A stretch of DNA of 64,000 nucleotides from Ardenticatenaceae bacterium (GTDB taxonomy: Bacteria; Chloroflexota; Anaerolineae; Promineifilales; Promineifilaceae): the NCBI GenBank assembly GCA_020634565.1, contig JACKBN010000002.1, positions 434,001 to 498,000 of the forward strand, given 5' to 3'. The notes under the pieces were generated by a model. The model saw nothing but the letters and a program-made list of their open reading frames with translations. It had not been told where the DNA came from and searched no databases. Positions 9,047 through 17,461 of this stretch are shown one piece after another. Within the stretch, counting starts at the first letter, position 1; each line of letters starts with the position of its first letter. Position numbers and translations under genes: made by a program.

Positions 9047-10355
9047 AATTTTGAGAAATGGTGGTCTCATTGAGACCAAATAAATCGCGGACGGTGCTGG
9101 CGTAAACGGCAGCTTTGTCGTCCACGGCCTTGTCGCGCAGGCAAAGGGTGGGTTCGTGCAGCAGCTTGTTCACCAGCGAGCGCGAAAAATGTTGAATATG
9201 GGCCAGCGTCACCTCATCCAGCTCGCCCAGATAGCGCAACGTGCGGTCCAGCTCCTGCTGGCGAATCGTTTCTGCCTTGTGGCGCAGGTCCACAATGACG
9301 GGGCGCACGGTTAAGCCGCGCAGGGCCACGGACAACGCGTCCAGCTCCTCGGAAATGATTGCTTCGATGGCCGGGACCGCCTGCTGTCGCGCCGCCAGCG
9401 CTTCATCCAGGCTCTGCTTTAGATCGTCGGCGTCAAACAGGTGCACGTTGGCAATTTGGCGCACGGCGGGGTCGATGTCGCGCGGCACGGCAATGTCTAG
9501 CAGGATTAACGGCCGTTCCGCCCGCTGCCGCATCACGTTTTCGATAAGTTGGTAGGTCAGGATGGGTTGATCAGCAGATGTAGCGCTGATGACGACATCG
9601 GTTTGGGAAACGGCCGTTGCCAGCTCATCCAGGTCAAACACGGTGAGCTTTTCCTCGGCGGCCAGCGCTTCAGCCCGTGCCCGGCTGCGATTGGCGAGGG
9701 CAATGTTCGTAGCCCCACGCGCCCGCAGCACCTTCAGCGCCAGGTGGCCCATCTCCCCCGCACCGATGATGAGGTGCTGTCGCTGGCTCAAATCGCCCAA
9801 AATCGCTTGGGCCTGGGCCACGGCCATCGAGCTGGTGCTGACGGGGTTTTGGCTGATGGCGGTTTCACTCCGTGCCCGCTTGCCGCAGCGGATGGCGGTG
9901 CGGAACAAGGCGGTCAGCGCGGGACCAATCGTTTTGGCTTCGGTCGCGGCGATGAAGGCGTCGGTCACCTGTCCTAAAATCTGCGGCTCGCCCAACACCT
10001 GCGAATCCAGCCCCGCCGCCACGCGACAAAGATGCTCTGCCGCTGGCAAGCCCACGTGCAGGTAAAGATGTTCGGCAAAGCTGGCTTTGTCCACGCCTTT
10101 AATGCGCGCCAACAAATCAGCCAGCAACGCCTGCGCATCCAACCCAGGGCAGTTGACGCGGGCAATCAGCTCGGTGCGGTTGCAGGTGGAGAGAATTGCC
10201 AGTTCCTGAATGGCGGCAAAGCGATTGTCCAAAGTTTGCCAATTGGGCGGCAAGTTGGCCAGGGAACAGCTAACTTGTTCGCGCAGGGCAATGGGTGCCG
10301 TGCGGTAGCTCAGGCCAAGCAGAACCAGTCGCGCGGAAGCTGTTGTTGTTTCCAT
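9039..10355 (-). CDS. hemA: Glutamyl-tRNA reductase
   Basis: 438 residues. It reduces glutamyl-tRNA to glutamate-1-semialdehyde with NADPH, the entry step of the C5 pathway. The catalytic cysteine is C58 in LSTCNRTEL, the NADPH-binding motif is GAGEMGHLALKVL, and the C-terminal helical dimerisation domain is present. The stop codon of hemN and the start of hemA share a base (TAATG), so translation is probably coupled. Confidence 0.96.
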   Translation of the reverse strand: METTTASARLVLLGLSYRTAPIALREQVSCSLANLPPNWQTLDNRFAAIQELAILSTCNRTELIARVNCPGLDAQALLADLLARIKGVDKASFAEHLYLHVGLPAAEHLCRVAAGLDSQVLGEPQILGQVTDAFIAATEAKTIGPALTALFRTAIRCGKRARSETAISQNPVSTSSMAVAQAQAILGDLSQRQHLIIGAGEMGHLALKVLRARGATNIALANRSRARAEALAAEEKLTVFDLDELATAVSQTDVVISATSADQPILTYQLIENVMRQRAERPLILLDIAVPRDIDPAVRQIANVHLFDADDLKQSLDEALAARQQAVPAIEAIISEELDALSVALRGLTVRPVIVDLRHKAETIRQQELDRTLRYLGELDEVTLAHIQHFSRSLVNKLLHEPTLCLRDKAVDDKAAVYASTVRDLFGLNETTISQNYD

Positions 10356-11722
10356 TAGACGGATTGGGAAAAGACGCGGGTGTCGGGTTTGTTGCGGCGC
10401 AGGCGTAGGTCCAGGGCCATGGCGGCGTTGCGTAGAAACGGCCGTCCGCGCTCGGTCATCGCCAGTTCGGTGCCGTCAATCGTTACCAGGCCGTCATGCA
10501 GCAGTTCGGCCAGATAATCACGCACATCTTCGGCCTGCGCAGGGCCGGCCAAGGCCACATGCTGCTGCGTCATGAACTGGAGAATTTGCTCGCGCTGCCG
10601 CTGGTCCTCTTCATCCAGCAAATGACCGCGCAGGGTGGGAATTTCGCCAGCCAGCGCCCGCTTTTTGTAGGTGCTGATGAGCTTCTCGTTTTGGTGGAAG
10701 CAGGTGGGCGCTTCCGAAATGGCGCTGACGCCGAGACCGAGCAAAATGTCGGTGCGCATGTCGGTGTAGCCCATGAAGTTGCGGTGCAGTTCGCCCTGCT
10801 CGTACGCCTGGTAGAGGTTGTCATCGGGCAAGGCAAAATGGTCTAGGCCCAATTCCATGTAACCCGCTTCCAAGAAAAGCTCCCGGGCAATTTCGTACAG
10901 GGCGCGTTTGTCGGCCCCTTTGGGCAAATCGTCTTCGGTGAAGAGGCGGTGCGCTTTTTTAATCCAGGGCACAAAAGCAAAGCTGTAGAGGGCGATGCGG
11001 TCGGGGCGGAGGCTGGTGGTGGTTACGGCCGTTTCTCGAAAAGATTCCAGCGTTTGGGCGGGTAAGCCATAAATCAGGTCATAGTTCACCGACTCAAAAC
11101 CCACTTCCCGCGCCAGCAAGGTGAGATCACGCGTCATTTTGTACGGCTGGATGCGGTTGATGAGGTGCTGCACCTCGGGATTAAAATCCTGCACGCCCAT
11201 GCTGATGCGCTGGAAACCCAACTCACGTAGCGCTTCCAAATGATCCCGGTCGGTCACGCGCGGCCCCACTTCGATGGAACCTTCGAACTTGGCCGGGTCG
11301 ATGTTGACCATGGCCATAATCGGTTCCAGCAGCCGCTTCAGGCTCTTGCCGCTGAAAAATGTGGGTGTACCGCCACCCAGATGAATCTGACGAATAGGGG
11401 CGGTTTTTAGCTGCGGCACCTGGGCCACGTAGCTTCCCCACTCCTGGTGGATCGCTTTGGTGTAGGTGCGCTCGTTGTCGTGGTTTTGGGTGATGAAGGT
11501 GTTGCAGCCGCAGAACGTGCACAGCGATTCGCAAAAGGGAATGTGAATGTAGAGCGACCAGGCGGTTTGGGGATTGTCGGCAAAGGTCTTTTGCAGGGCG
11601 GCAATCCATTGTTCGCTGGTGGGGTTTTCTGACCAATACGGGACGGTGGGATAGCTGGTGTAGCGCGGGGCAGGCACATCGTATTTGGCCAACAGTTGGG
11701 TGCGGGTTTGTTCTTTTAACAT
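10355..11722 (-). CDS. hemN: Oxygen-independent coproporphyrinogen III dehydrogenase
   Basis: 455 residues, a radical-SAM enzyme that converts coproporphyrinogen III to protoporphyrinogen IX without oxygen. The cluster motif is YIHIPFCESLCTFCGC (CxxxCxxC plus the extra cysteine typical of HemN). Family-type stretches LGGGTPTFF, GVQDFNPEVQ and NYDLIYGLPAQT are present, and the N-terminal DVPAPRYTSYPTVPYW matches true HemN rather than HemW. The gap to upstream hemH is 15 bp. Confidence 0.95.
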   Translation of the reverse strand: MLKEQTRTQLLAKYDVPAPRYTSYPTVPYWSENPTSEQWIAALQKTFADNPQTAWSLYIHIPFCESLCTFCGCNTFITQNHDNERTYTKAIHQEWGSYVAQVPQLKTAPIRQIHLGGGTPTFFSGKSLKRLLEPIMAMVNIDPAKFEGSIEVGPRVTDRDHLEALRELGFQRISMGVQDFNPEVQHLINRIQPYKMTRDLTLLAREVGFESVNYDLIYGLPAQTLESFRETAVTTTSLRPDRIALYSFAFVPWIKKAHRLFTEDDLPKGADKRALYEIARELFLEAGYMELGLDHFALPDDNLYQAYEQGELHRNFMGYTDMRTDILLGLGVSAISEAPTCFHQNEKLISTYKKRALAGEIPTLRGHLLDEEDQRQREQILQFMTQQHVALAGPAQAEDVRDYLAELLHDGLVTIDGTELAMTERGRPFLRNAAMALDLRLRRNKPDTRVFSQSV

Positions 11723-11737
11723 GTACTTCCTCTTGAA

Positions 11738-12847
11738 TTAGGCAACGGCCGTTTCTTTTACATGGCCATTTTTATGCGCGGCAAAAGCCTGGGCACTGGC
11801 GCGGACAGCCTCTCCCGGCGCTGGCTCCCAGCCTTGCAAATGGCGCTGGGCCAGATTGGTAAACAGCTTTAACTGGGCGTCGCTGTCATTGAGACAAGGG
11901 ATGTATTGATACTGCTGACCACCCGCTTCCAGAAAAATCTCGCGATTTTGTTCGGCCATTTCTTCAAGCGTTTCCAGGCAGTCCACAGCAAAACCGGGGC
12001 AAAGCGTGTCTACGCTGGTCAAGCCGTCGTGGGCCCACTGCTCCAGCGTTTTGTCGGTGTAAGGCTGGAGCCACTCTTCCGGGCCAAAGCGTGATTGGAA
12101 GCAAAGCTGGTATTCATCGTCACTCAGGCCCAGATTTTCAGAGACCAGCCGGGCCGTTTTCTGGCAAAAACAGTAGTAGGGATCGCCCTTCTCAAAGTAG
12201 CTTTTAGGGATGCCGTGGAAGGAGTAGAGCAGTTTGGCGGAACGGCCGTTTTCAGCCCAAAACGTGCGAATGCTGTCGGCCAACGCCTGGATATAGAGCG
12301 GGTTATCGTGGTAATCGGTCACGGTGCGCAGCTCGGGCATCCAGCGGTAGCGGCGCAACTCATCAAAAACGATGTCGTAGATGGTGGCGGTGGTCGTTGC
12401 CGAATATTGCGGAAAGAGTGGCAAGACGAGGATGCGCTGCACGTTGGCAGCGCGGAATTCGGCCAATTTATCGGCAATGGAAGGACGGCCGTAACGCATC
12501 GCCAGGGCCACCCGAATGTTGTCGCCCCACTCAGCCTGCAAGTTGGCTTGCAGCTTGTTGGCCAAATTTTGCGAGTAAACCAGCAGCGGCGACCCATCTT
12601 TGGTCCAGATGGATTGATACAGTTTGGCCGATTTTTTGGGTCGCACGTTGAGGATGATGCCGTTGAGAATCAGTTTCCACAGCCAGGCAGGCCATTCGAT
12701 GACGCGGGGGTCACCGAGGAATTGGCGGAGATACGGCCGTAATGCCTGTGCCGTAGGTTCTTCCGGTGTGCCTAGATTAACCAGTAGAATCCCCGTCCGC
12801 TGCGGCTCGCCATGTGCATACGCTGACTGTCTAATATAGTTTGCCAT
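11738..12847 (-). CDS. hemH: Ferrochelatase
   Basis: 369 residues, first gene of the haem operon. It inserts Fe(II) into protoporphyrin IX. Motifs: ILLVNLGTPEEP at the N-terminus, the metal-site histidine in YSFHGIPKSYFEKGDPY, and the catalytic glutamate in CPGFAVDCLETLEE. A GGAG ribosome site precedes the ATG at 12847. The operon contains no hemG, hemJ or hemY, so the oxidation of protoporphyrinogen must be encoded elsewhere or done differently. Confidence 0.96.
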   Translation of the reverse strand: MANYIRQSAYAHGEPQRTGILLVNLGTPEEPTAQALRPYLRQFLGDPRVIEWPAWLWKLILNGIILNVRPKKSAKLYQSIWTKDGSPLLVYSQNLANKLQANLQAEWGDNIRVALAMRYGRPSIADKLAEFRAANVQRILVLPLFPQYSATTTATIYDIVFDELRRYRWMPELRTVTDYHDNPLYIQALADSIRTFWAENGRSAKLLYSFHGIPKSYFEKGDPYYCFCQKTARLVSENLGLSDDEYQLCFQSRFGPEEWLQPYTDKTLEQWAHDGLTSVDTLCPGFAVDCLETLEEMAEQNREIFLEAGGQQYQYIPCLNDSDAQLKLFTNLAQRHLQGWEPAPGEAVRASAQAFAAHKNGHVKETAVA

Positions 12848-13146
12848 GTAGCTCCTCTTCCTGTTTTTTGCGCTTAGGAATGCTTAGAAATGTGGCGTTT
12901 ATCGGTCAAAAACCGTCTAAAATCGCACTATAATTCTTAGCAATCGCCACCAAATCTATGTAAATCTATGCATCACGAGGGGTATTCTACTAATTTGCAC
13001 AAGGGGCGTCAACCGCAATTAGAAACACAGGAAGAATGTCACAAATTGATCGTGACACTGATCTAAGTTACAAAATTGCCTAGATATACGCTAAAAAGTA
13101 AAATTTTGTCAATTCTTGTGCAAGCCATTTCAAAGGGTGAAGTTTC
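12848..13146. promoter_or_regulatory. AT-rich divergent intergenic region upstream of hemH
   Basis: About 300 bases with no gene. It must hold the promoter of the haem operon (leftward) and of the small membrane gene (rightward). It contains an inverted repeat TGTCAC-N9-GTGACA at 13037-13057 and a near-direct repeat AAATCTATG at about 12953 and 12961. I could not place -35/-10 boxes with confidence. Confidence 0.45.
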
Positions 13147-13488
13147 ATGAATCAAATATTTTCATTTTGGGATCTTTTTGCAACGCTAATAATAATTATT
13201 GGTGATTTTTTAGTTATCTTTACTTTGCTACCAGCGATTTTTTATTTTCTTGTAAAAATAGTTTTGCACAAAAAAATCTCTTCAATTGCAAACTTGTTAG
13301 CCGGGGGGAGTTTAGCTTTAACAGTTACTATTTTGGGGCTTTTAGGAAAATTGATTACAGGTGAATGGAATACTTTTGACAACGGATTGATGTTTCAAAT
13401 TAGCGATACGCTAATGGCGTTTATTGTAAGTATCGTTTTGATAATATATCTAGGTACTCTATTGCTCTCAAAAATTGAGAGTAATTAA
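13147..13488 (+). CDS. Small multi-pass membrane protein of unknown function
   Basis: 113 residues with three predicted hydrophobic helices (about 10-38, 46-67, 84-108) and a charged KKIS loop between the first two. AAAGGGTGA precedes the ATG at a normal distance. Its base composition is far more AT-rich than its neighbours and it lacks the ACGGCCGT octamer, which suggests recent acquisition. Its stop codon overlaps the stop of the convergent GT4 gene in the shared bases TTAA (13485-13488). No family recognised. Confidence 0.6.
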   Translation: MNQIFSFWDLFATLIIIIGDFLVIFTLLPAIFYFLVKIVLHKKISSIANLLAGGSLALTVTILGLLGKLITGEWNTFDNGLMFQISDTLMAFIVSIVLIIYLGTLLLSKIESN

Positions 13489-14708
13489 CGGAATAAAAAA
13501 TTATAAAATTCGGCCGTTTCTGCCGCAATTTTCCCCCAGCTAAACTGTTCAGCTAACTGAGCCGCACCCTGCCCCAATTTTTCTCGCAGGGCAACATCAT
13601 TGGCGAGAGTTTGTACGGCCGTACGCAATGCCCCCACATCCCCCACCGGCACCAGCCAACAATTTTCGCCAGACACTAGCTGCGGCGTGGGCGCCGTGGG
13701 CGCGGTGGTGATAAGCGGACGGCCGTGCGCCAGGGCGGCCATCAGGGTTCCTCGACGCAAGGAAGCACCATCCCGATAAGGCATCACCAACATGTCTGCC
13801 GCCTGCAAATGGGCAGAGACGCGCGCATCGCTGAGGAAGCCGGTCCAATGAACCCGCTCGGTCACACCTAACGACTCAATCTGCGCTTGCAAGCCGTCCA
13901 GAAACGATTGGTTGTTGGCGGCATCGCTGGCCCCTGTTTGCCCGCCAATGAAGACGAGATGGAAACGACCATCCAACCCCGCCAACGCCTCAATCAGCGT
14001 ATCAGCACCTTTGCTTTCATTCAAAAATCCAAAATAACCCAACAACGCGTCCTGGGGCTGAAGCCCCAGACTATGGCGGATGTCTTCTGTTTCGATGTGG
14101 TTGGTGGGATGCACGGTAATGTTGCTGCCGATGGCAATCTGAGCCACCTTTGGCGTCTTCGCGCCTTTGCGTTGAAAAAAAGAGGGAGATTGGAGATTGG
14201 AGATTAGAGATTGGTAGTCAGCGGGATTGGTGGCGATGATACCATCGGCGGAGCGAGCCAGGAAGTTTACGGCCGTTTGCCGCAGCGGACCGACTTTTGG
14301 GAAAAGATAGGGCACCCGAAGATCGTGGAAAGTAACGGCCGTTTTCACCATATTCTTCAGCCTCCAGGGGAGAAAATTGATCGCGGCACTTTTCATGTTG
14401 TAGGCGGCGGGCTGGTATTGAATGTTCACCACATCCAGTTCATAGCGCAACACAATGTCCGCAATAACCGCCAGTGACGGCCAACGCCAGCGATTAAGGC
14501 GCGGATGCAATTGGGCAAAACCAATGTCGATGGGCTCAATGGCTGAGGTAAACGTACGGGGTGCATCAGAAGGGCGCGCCTCGCGGCTGGTGATAATGTG
14601 GACGGTGTGACCCAGTTCATGCAGCGCTTTGGCCAATTCGGCCGTAAACGCGCCCACGCCGCCCTCCATAGGTGGGTACTCACCCGTCACTAAACCAATT
14701 TTCAGCAT
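13485..14708 (-). CDS. Family 4 glycosyltransferase with embedded repeats
   Basis: 407 residues from the ATG at 14708; a TTG at 14714 is in frame. The N-terminal Rossmann domain begins KIGLVTGEYPPMEGGVGAFT, as in GT4 enzymes, and the C-terminal GT-B domain has GYFGFLNESKGADTLIEAL and the donor-site region PYRDGASLRRGTLMAALAHG. It probably transfers a sugar from a nucleotide donor to an envelope glycan. Residues about 165-185 (QSLISNLQSP...FFQRKGAKTPK) are translated from two interspersed repeats (14185-14215 and 14154-14178), and a GGGGCT hairpin repeat lies at about 14051-14068. The frame is kept throughout. Confidence 0.88.
   Translation of the reverse strand: MLKIGLVTGEYPPMEGGVGAFTAELAKALHELGHTVHIITSREARPSDAPRTFTSAIEPIDIGFAQLHPRLNRWRWPSLAVIADIVLRYELDVVNIQYQPAAYNMKSAAINFLPWRLKNMVKTAVTFHDLRVPYLFPKVGPLRQTAVNFLARSADGIIATNPADYQSLISNLQSPSFFQRKGAKTPKVAQIAIGSNITVHPTNHIETEDIRHSLGLQPQDALLGYFGFLNESKGADTLIEALAGLDGRFHLVFIGGQTGASDAANNQSFLDGLQAQIESLGVTERVHWTGFLSDARVSAHLQAADMLVMPYRDGASLRRGTLMAALAHGRPLITTAPTAPTPQLVSGENCWLVPVGDVGALRTAVQTLANDVALREKLGQGAAQLAEQFSWGKIAAETAEFYNFLFR
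14154..14215. repeat. Two interspersed repeats inside the GT4 gene
   Basis: 14185-14215 is a GGAGATTGGAGATTAGAGATTGG-type repeat, also present as an inverted pair at 27735-27796. 14154-14178 is a CTTCGCGCCTTTGCGTTGAAAA-type repeat, also at 27575-27604. Both are read in frame by the glycosyltransferase gene and would add about 20 residues between its two domains. Confidence 0.75.
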
Positions 14709-14729
14709 CTTCAAGGGGAGAAAAGCAAT

Positions 14730-14797
14730 TGCCTAATTACTCAATCACTTAATTACAGATCACTAGGTAATTGAGTAATTAGGCAATAGGGTAATTA
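14730..14797. repeat. AT-rich palindromic repeat
   Basis: The arms ATTGCCTAATTACTCAAT and ATTGAGTAATTAGGCAAT are perfect 18-base inverted copies, separated by a short AATTAC-rich centre. The unit GTAATTGAGTAATT recurs at 26140-26206 and 28816-28844, both times just upstream of genes. It lies between the 114-residue gene and the GT4 gene and could also act as a hairpin in the transcript. Confidence 0.75.
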
Positions 14798-15139
14798 AAA
14801 CAGTTCGTAATGGTCAATTGGATGGCCGCGCCAACGCAGCAAAGAAAGTGCATAGGTACGGCGCAGAGCCAAGAAGTCGGCTTTTTTATACAGCTCCCCT
14901 TTCCCTTTAGGCGCAGGCCAGTCACCATCAACCACTTTCATCAAATCACGGTCGCTAAGGGCATTGAGGCCTAACAATTCTTCATGAAACGCATCAGGCA
15001 CCTTAGTCAGCGAGGGGGGCATGCCACATTTGATACATTGAATGGCTACCTCTTCGATGGGCCATTTGCAGGCATCGGCCACTTCTTTTAACAGGTTGTA
15101 ATCTGTCGTTGATAAATCCAATGTGATTTTATTTCTCAT
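14795..15139 (-). CDS. Small protein of unknown function, possible ribbon-helix-helix N-terminus
   Basis: 114 residues. GAGGTGAC lies a good distance upstream of the ATG. The start (KITLDLSTTDYNLLKEVADA) has the strand-helix pattern of a ribbon-helix-helix DNA-binding protein, but I cannot confirm a family. The C-terminus ends LLRWRGHPIDHYELF. Two cysteines (IQCIKCG) lie near residue 40. It sits between the GT2 and GT4 genes on the same strand. No toxin-like partner is visible next to it. Confidence 0.6.
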   Translation of the reverse strand: MRNKITLDLSTTDYNLLKEVADACKWPIEEVAIQCIKCGMPPSLTKVPDAFHEELLGLNALSDRDLMKVVDGDWPAPKGKGELYKKADFLALRRTYALSLLRWRGHPIDHYELF

Positions 15140-15161
15140 CCTGTCACCTCAAGAAAATTTT

Positions 15162-16097
15162 TCAATAGCCTGCCGGTTTTAACCCTGAGCGTAAAACCAT
15201 CCAGTAGGCCTTTACCCGCTGCCAGCGCAACGGCCGTTTATGCCCCACTGCTCCCTTGATGGCCTCCAAAGTTAACTGCCAACCATAGCTTGCCAATAAA
15301 AAAACACGCAGTATACCCGCGGCCAAACGGCCGTGATACTTGCGAAAATAACGCAGTTTTGCCTGGTTAAAGTTAATGTGCCGGTAGGTCACTGCCTGCT
15401 CGCTGCTTTTGCCAGACAAGTGCGTTACCTGCGCCTGCGGATAGTATACCACTTGCCACCCCGCCGCGTGAACCCTACGACAGTAATCCAACTCTTCGGA
15501 ATACATGAAGTAGGCTTCATCCAAACCACCGACCTGAGCCACCACTTCCTGCCGGGTCATCAGGCAAGCCCCCATGACCCAATCAACAACGGCCGTTTCG
15601 TCATCAGCCACATCCTGCACGTAATACTGATCCAGCAAAGCCTGCGGTGCATACGGCTGTAGCCAGGTGCTCTCAAAAAACGCCGTCTTCACCGTGGGAA
15701 AACGCCGCCGAGAGGACTGCACAGAGCCATCATCATTGAGCAACTGCGGCCCCACCACACCTACCTGGGAATTTTCCTCCAAATAGGACACCATTTGGGC
15801 CAACGCGTCACCATGAACAATGGTATCGGGATTGAGCAGGAGAATGTAACGGCCGTTCGCCCGTTCCAATCCCAGATTATTCCCTCGCGGAAAGCCCACA
15901 TTCTCCTGGCAAGCAACCAATTCAACCTCAGGGAATTGCTCAGCCACCATTGCCGCACTGCCGTCAGACGAAGCACCATCAACCACAATGATTTGCAGCG
16001 TCAGCGCAGACTGCCCGACAATCGAGCGCAAACAGCCTTCGAGCAGCTCCCGCACGTTCCAGCTAACGATGATGATGGATAGGTCGGATTGGGTCAT
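15162..16097 (-). CDS. Family 2 glycosyltransferase (rhamnosyltransferase-like)
   Basis: 311 residues. The GT-A fold is clear: LSIIIVSWNVRELLEGCLRS at the start, the nucleotide-binding VVDGASSDGS, NVGFPRGNNLGLE, the metal-site region LLLNPDTIV, and the acidic catalytic segment EELDYCRRVHAAGW. This arrangement is typical of WbbL-type rhamnosyltransferases for cell-surface polysaccharide. The acceptor cannot be told from sequence. It belongs to the minus-strand sugar group with gmd and the phosphohexomutase. Confidence 0.9.
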   Translation of the reverse strand: MTQSDLSIIIVSWNVRELLEGCLRSIVGQSALTLQIIVVDGASSDGSAAMVAEQFPEVELVACQENVGFPRGNNLGLERANGRYILLLNPDTIVHGDALAQMVSYLEENSQVGVVGPQLLNDDGSVQSSRRRFPTVKTAFFESTWLQPYAPQALLDQYYVQDVADDETAVVDWVMGACLMTRQEVVAQVGGLDEAYFMYSEELDYCRRVHAAGWQVVYYPQAQVTHLSGKSSEQAVTYRHINFNQAKLRYFRKYHGRLAAGILRVFLLASYGWQLTLEAIKGAVGHKRPLRWQRVKAYWMVLRSGLKPAGY

Positions 16098-16098
16098 C

Positions 16099-16178
16099 GG
16101 TAAACGGTTATCCGTAATCGGTAAACGCTAAACATTTCGGTCGGATCACCGATTACTGTTCACCGATTACCGAAAAAA
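16099..16178. repeat. GTAATCGGTAAACGG-type palindromic repeat
   Basis: Between the tatD and GT2 genes, and reaching into the 3' end of tatD: GGTAAACGG, CCGTAATCGGTAAACG, then CACCGATTACTG and TTCACCGATTACCG in inverted orientation. It has the same style as the fragment at 2323-2345 (GTAATCGGTATTCAGTAAGC). It is self-complementary and probably folds in RNA. Confidence 0.6.
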
Positions 16179-16935
16179 GCCTTTGGGCATTCGCAGTCGT
16201 TTGTTGGGCAAATACGGCCGTACTCACCCCACGCTCCTCAGCCAATCTTTCGGCCACATAGGCCACGTAGGCCGGCTCATTGCGCTTGCCCCGGAATGGG
16301 TGCGGCGTCAGGAATGGGGCGTCGGTTTCCACCAAAATGCGATCATTCGGCACTTTTTTGGCAATTTCGCGCAGGTCATCTGCTTTTTTGAAGGTAACCG
16401 GACCAGTGAAGCCGAGATAGTAACCAAGGTTTAGGGCAGAAACGGCCGTTTCCCAGTCCGCCGCAAACGAGTGCAGTACACCCGGATTCACCCGCCCCAC
16501 TAGCGGCGACTCAGACAGCATTTGAATCACGTCCGCATTCGACTCCCGATTATGAATAATGACCGGCAGGTTCAGCTCCGCCGCCAGCTCTAGCTGCGAA
16601 CCCAGCGCCCGCTGCTGTACCGCTTTGGGCGACTTGTCCCAATAATAATCCAGCCCAATCTCGCCAATCGCCACCACCTTGGGATGCTGCGCTAGGTCAC
16701 GCAGCACGCCAATCCAGCTATCCTGCCATTCTGCTGATGAGTTTGGATGAATACCAACGGCAGCAAAAACCCCTTCATACTTGTCCGTAAGGGCCAACAC
16801 GGTGCGGCAGTTGTCCAAATCGAGTGCGGGAACAATGATCTGCGTCACGCCAGCTTTAGAGGCACGCTGCACAATCGCGTCACGGTCTTCATCAAACCGC
16901 TCGAAATCCAGGTGACAATGGGTGTCGATGAGCAA
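16153..16935 (-). CDS. tatD: TatD family metal-dependent deoxyribonuclease/hydrolase
   Basis: About 260 residues if the TTG at 16935 is the start, which matches the family N-terminus LLIDTHCHLDF. An ATG at 16971 is in frame but would overlap the thioesterase gene by 35 bp. The metal ligands are visible: DTHCHLD, GEIGLDYYWDK, IIHNRES, VLHSFAAD and LVETDAPFLTPHPFRG. TatD proteins are cytoplasmic two-metal 3'-5' nucleases; some are general hydrolases. Confidence 0.92.
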   Translation of the reverse strand: MLIDTHCHLDFERFDEDRDAIVQRASKAGVTQIIVPALDLDNCRTVLALTDKYEGVFAAVGIHPNSSAEWQDSWIGVLRDLAQHPKVVAIGEIGLDYYWDKSPKAVQQRALGSQLELAAELNLPVIIHNRESNADVIQMLSESPLVGRVNPGVLHSFAADWETAVSALNLGYYLGFTGPVTFKKADDLREIAKKVPNDRILVETDAPFLTPHPFRGKRNEPAYVAYVAERLAEERGVSTAVFAQQTTANAQRLFSVIGEQ

Positions 16936-16936
16936 A

Positions 16937-17401
16937 CTACTGGCCCCAATTTTCCGGCAGGCGCACGGCAATCACTTCGCCACGCACGCACACCTCACCA
17001 TCGGCCAGCAAGTCGATGGCCACGACCACTTTGCGCGGCTTGATCTCCTTGACCGTGCCACGCAGTTCTAGCTCCGGCCCGAGCGGCGTGGGCCGCAGAT
17101 AATCCACTTTTAGCGATCCGGTAACAAAGCGAATAGCTGGTTCAGAATCCATTTCCCGGTTTTCAGCACGAGCGGTGGCCGCAGCGGCCGTTCCTGTGCC
17201 GTGGCAGTCAATTAGCGAAGCCAGCAAGCCACCGTAGACGTAGCCCGGAATCGCCATATGTTCTGGGCGAGGCACATACCGCGCAACGGATTGCTCACCA
17301 TCCCAATAGCTCTTGATTTGCAGACCTTTCTCATTTAAACGGCCGCAACCATAACAATAGCTCGTATCTTCCGGGTAAAAATCCTGAAACGCTTTCATCA
17401 C
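16937..17401 (-). CDS. PaaI-type hotdog-fold thioesterase
   Basis: 154 residues. The hotdog fold core is suggested by GYVYGGLLASLIDCHGTGTAA, which holds the usual central helix and active-site polar residue, and by the strands SLKVDYLRPTPLGPELELRG and KVVVAIDLLADGEVCVRGE. An N-terminal CYGCG motif is typical of a subgroup of these acyl-CoA thioesterases. It ends one base before the TTG start of tatD, so the two are probably translated together. The substrate is unknown. Confidence 0.85.
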   Translation of the reverse strand: MMKAFQDFYPEDTSYCYGCGRLNEKGLQIKSYWDGEQSVARYVPRPEHMAIPGYVYGGLLASLIDCHGTGTAAAATARAENREMDSEPAIRFVTGSLKVDYLRPTPLGPELELRGTVKEIKPRKVVVAIDLLADGEVCVRGEVIAVRLPENWGQ

Positions 17402-17402
17402 A

Positions 17403-17455
17403 CCATTTATCCACAGATGCCACAGATTTTGCAGATAAAAATCTGTGGCTTGGTT
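17403..17455. repeat. CAGATT/AATCTGTGG palindromic repeat
   Basis: Contains CCACAGATGCCACAGATTTT followed by AAAATCTGTGGCTTGG, an inverted pair. It fills the gap between the phosphohexomutase and thioesterase genes. A related CACTGATTCACACAGAT repeat lies at 48268-48333. Confidence 0.55.
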
Positions 17456-17461
17456 TAAATC

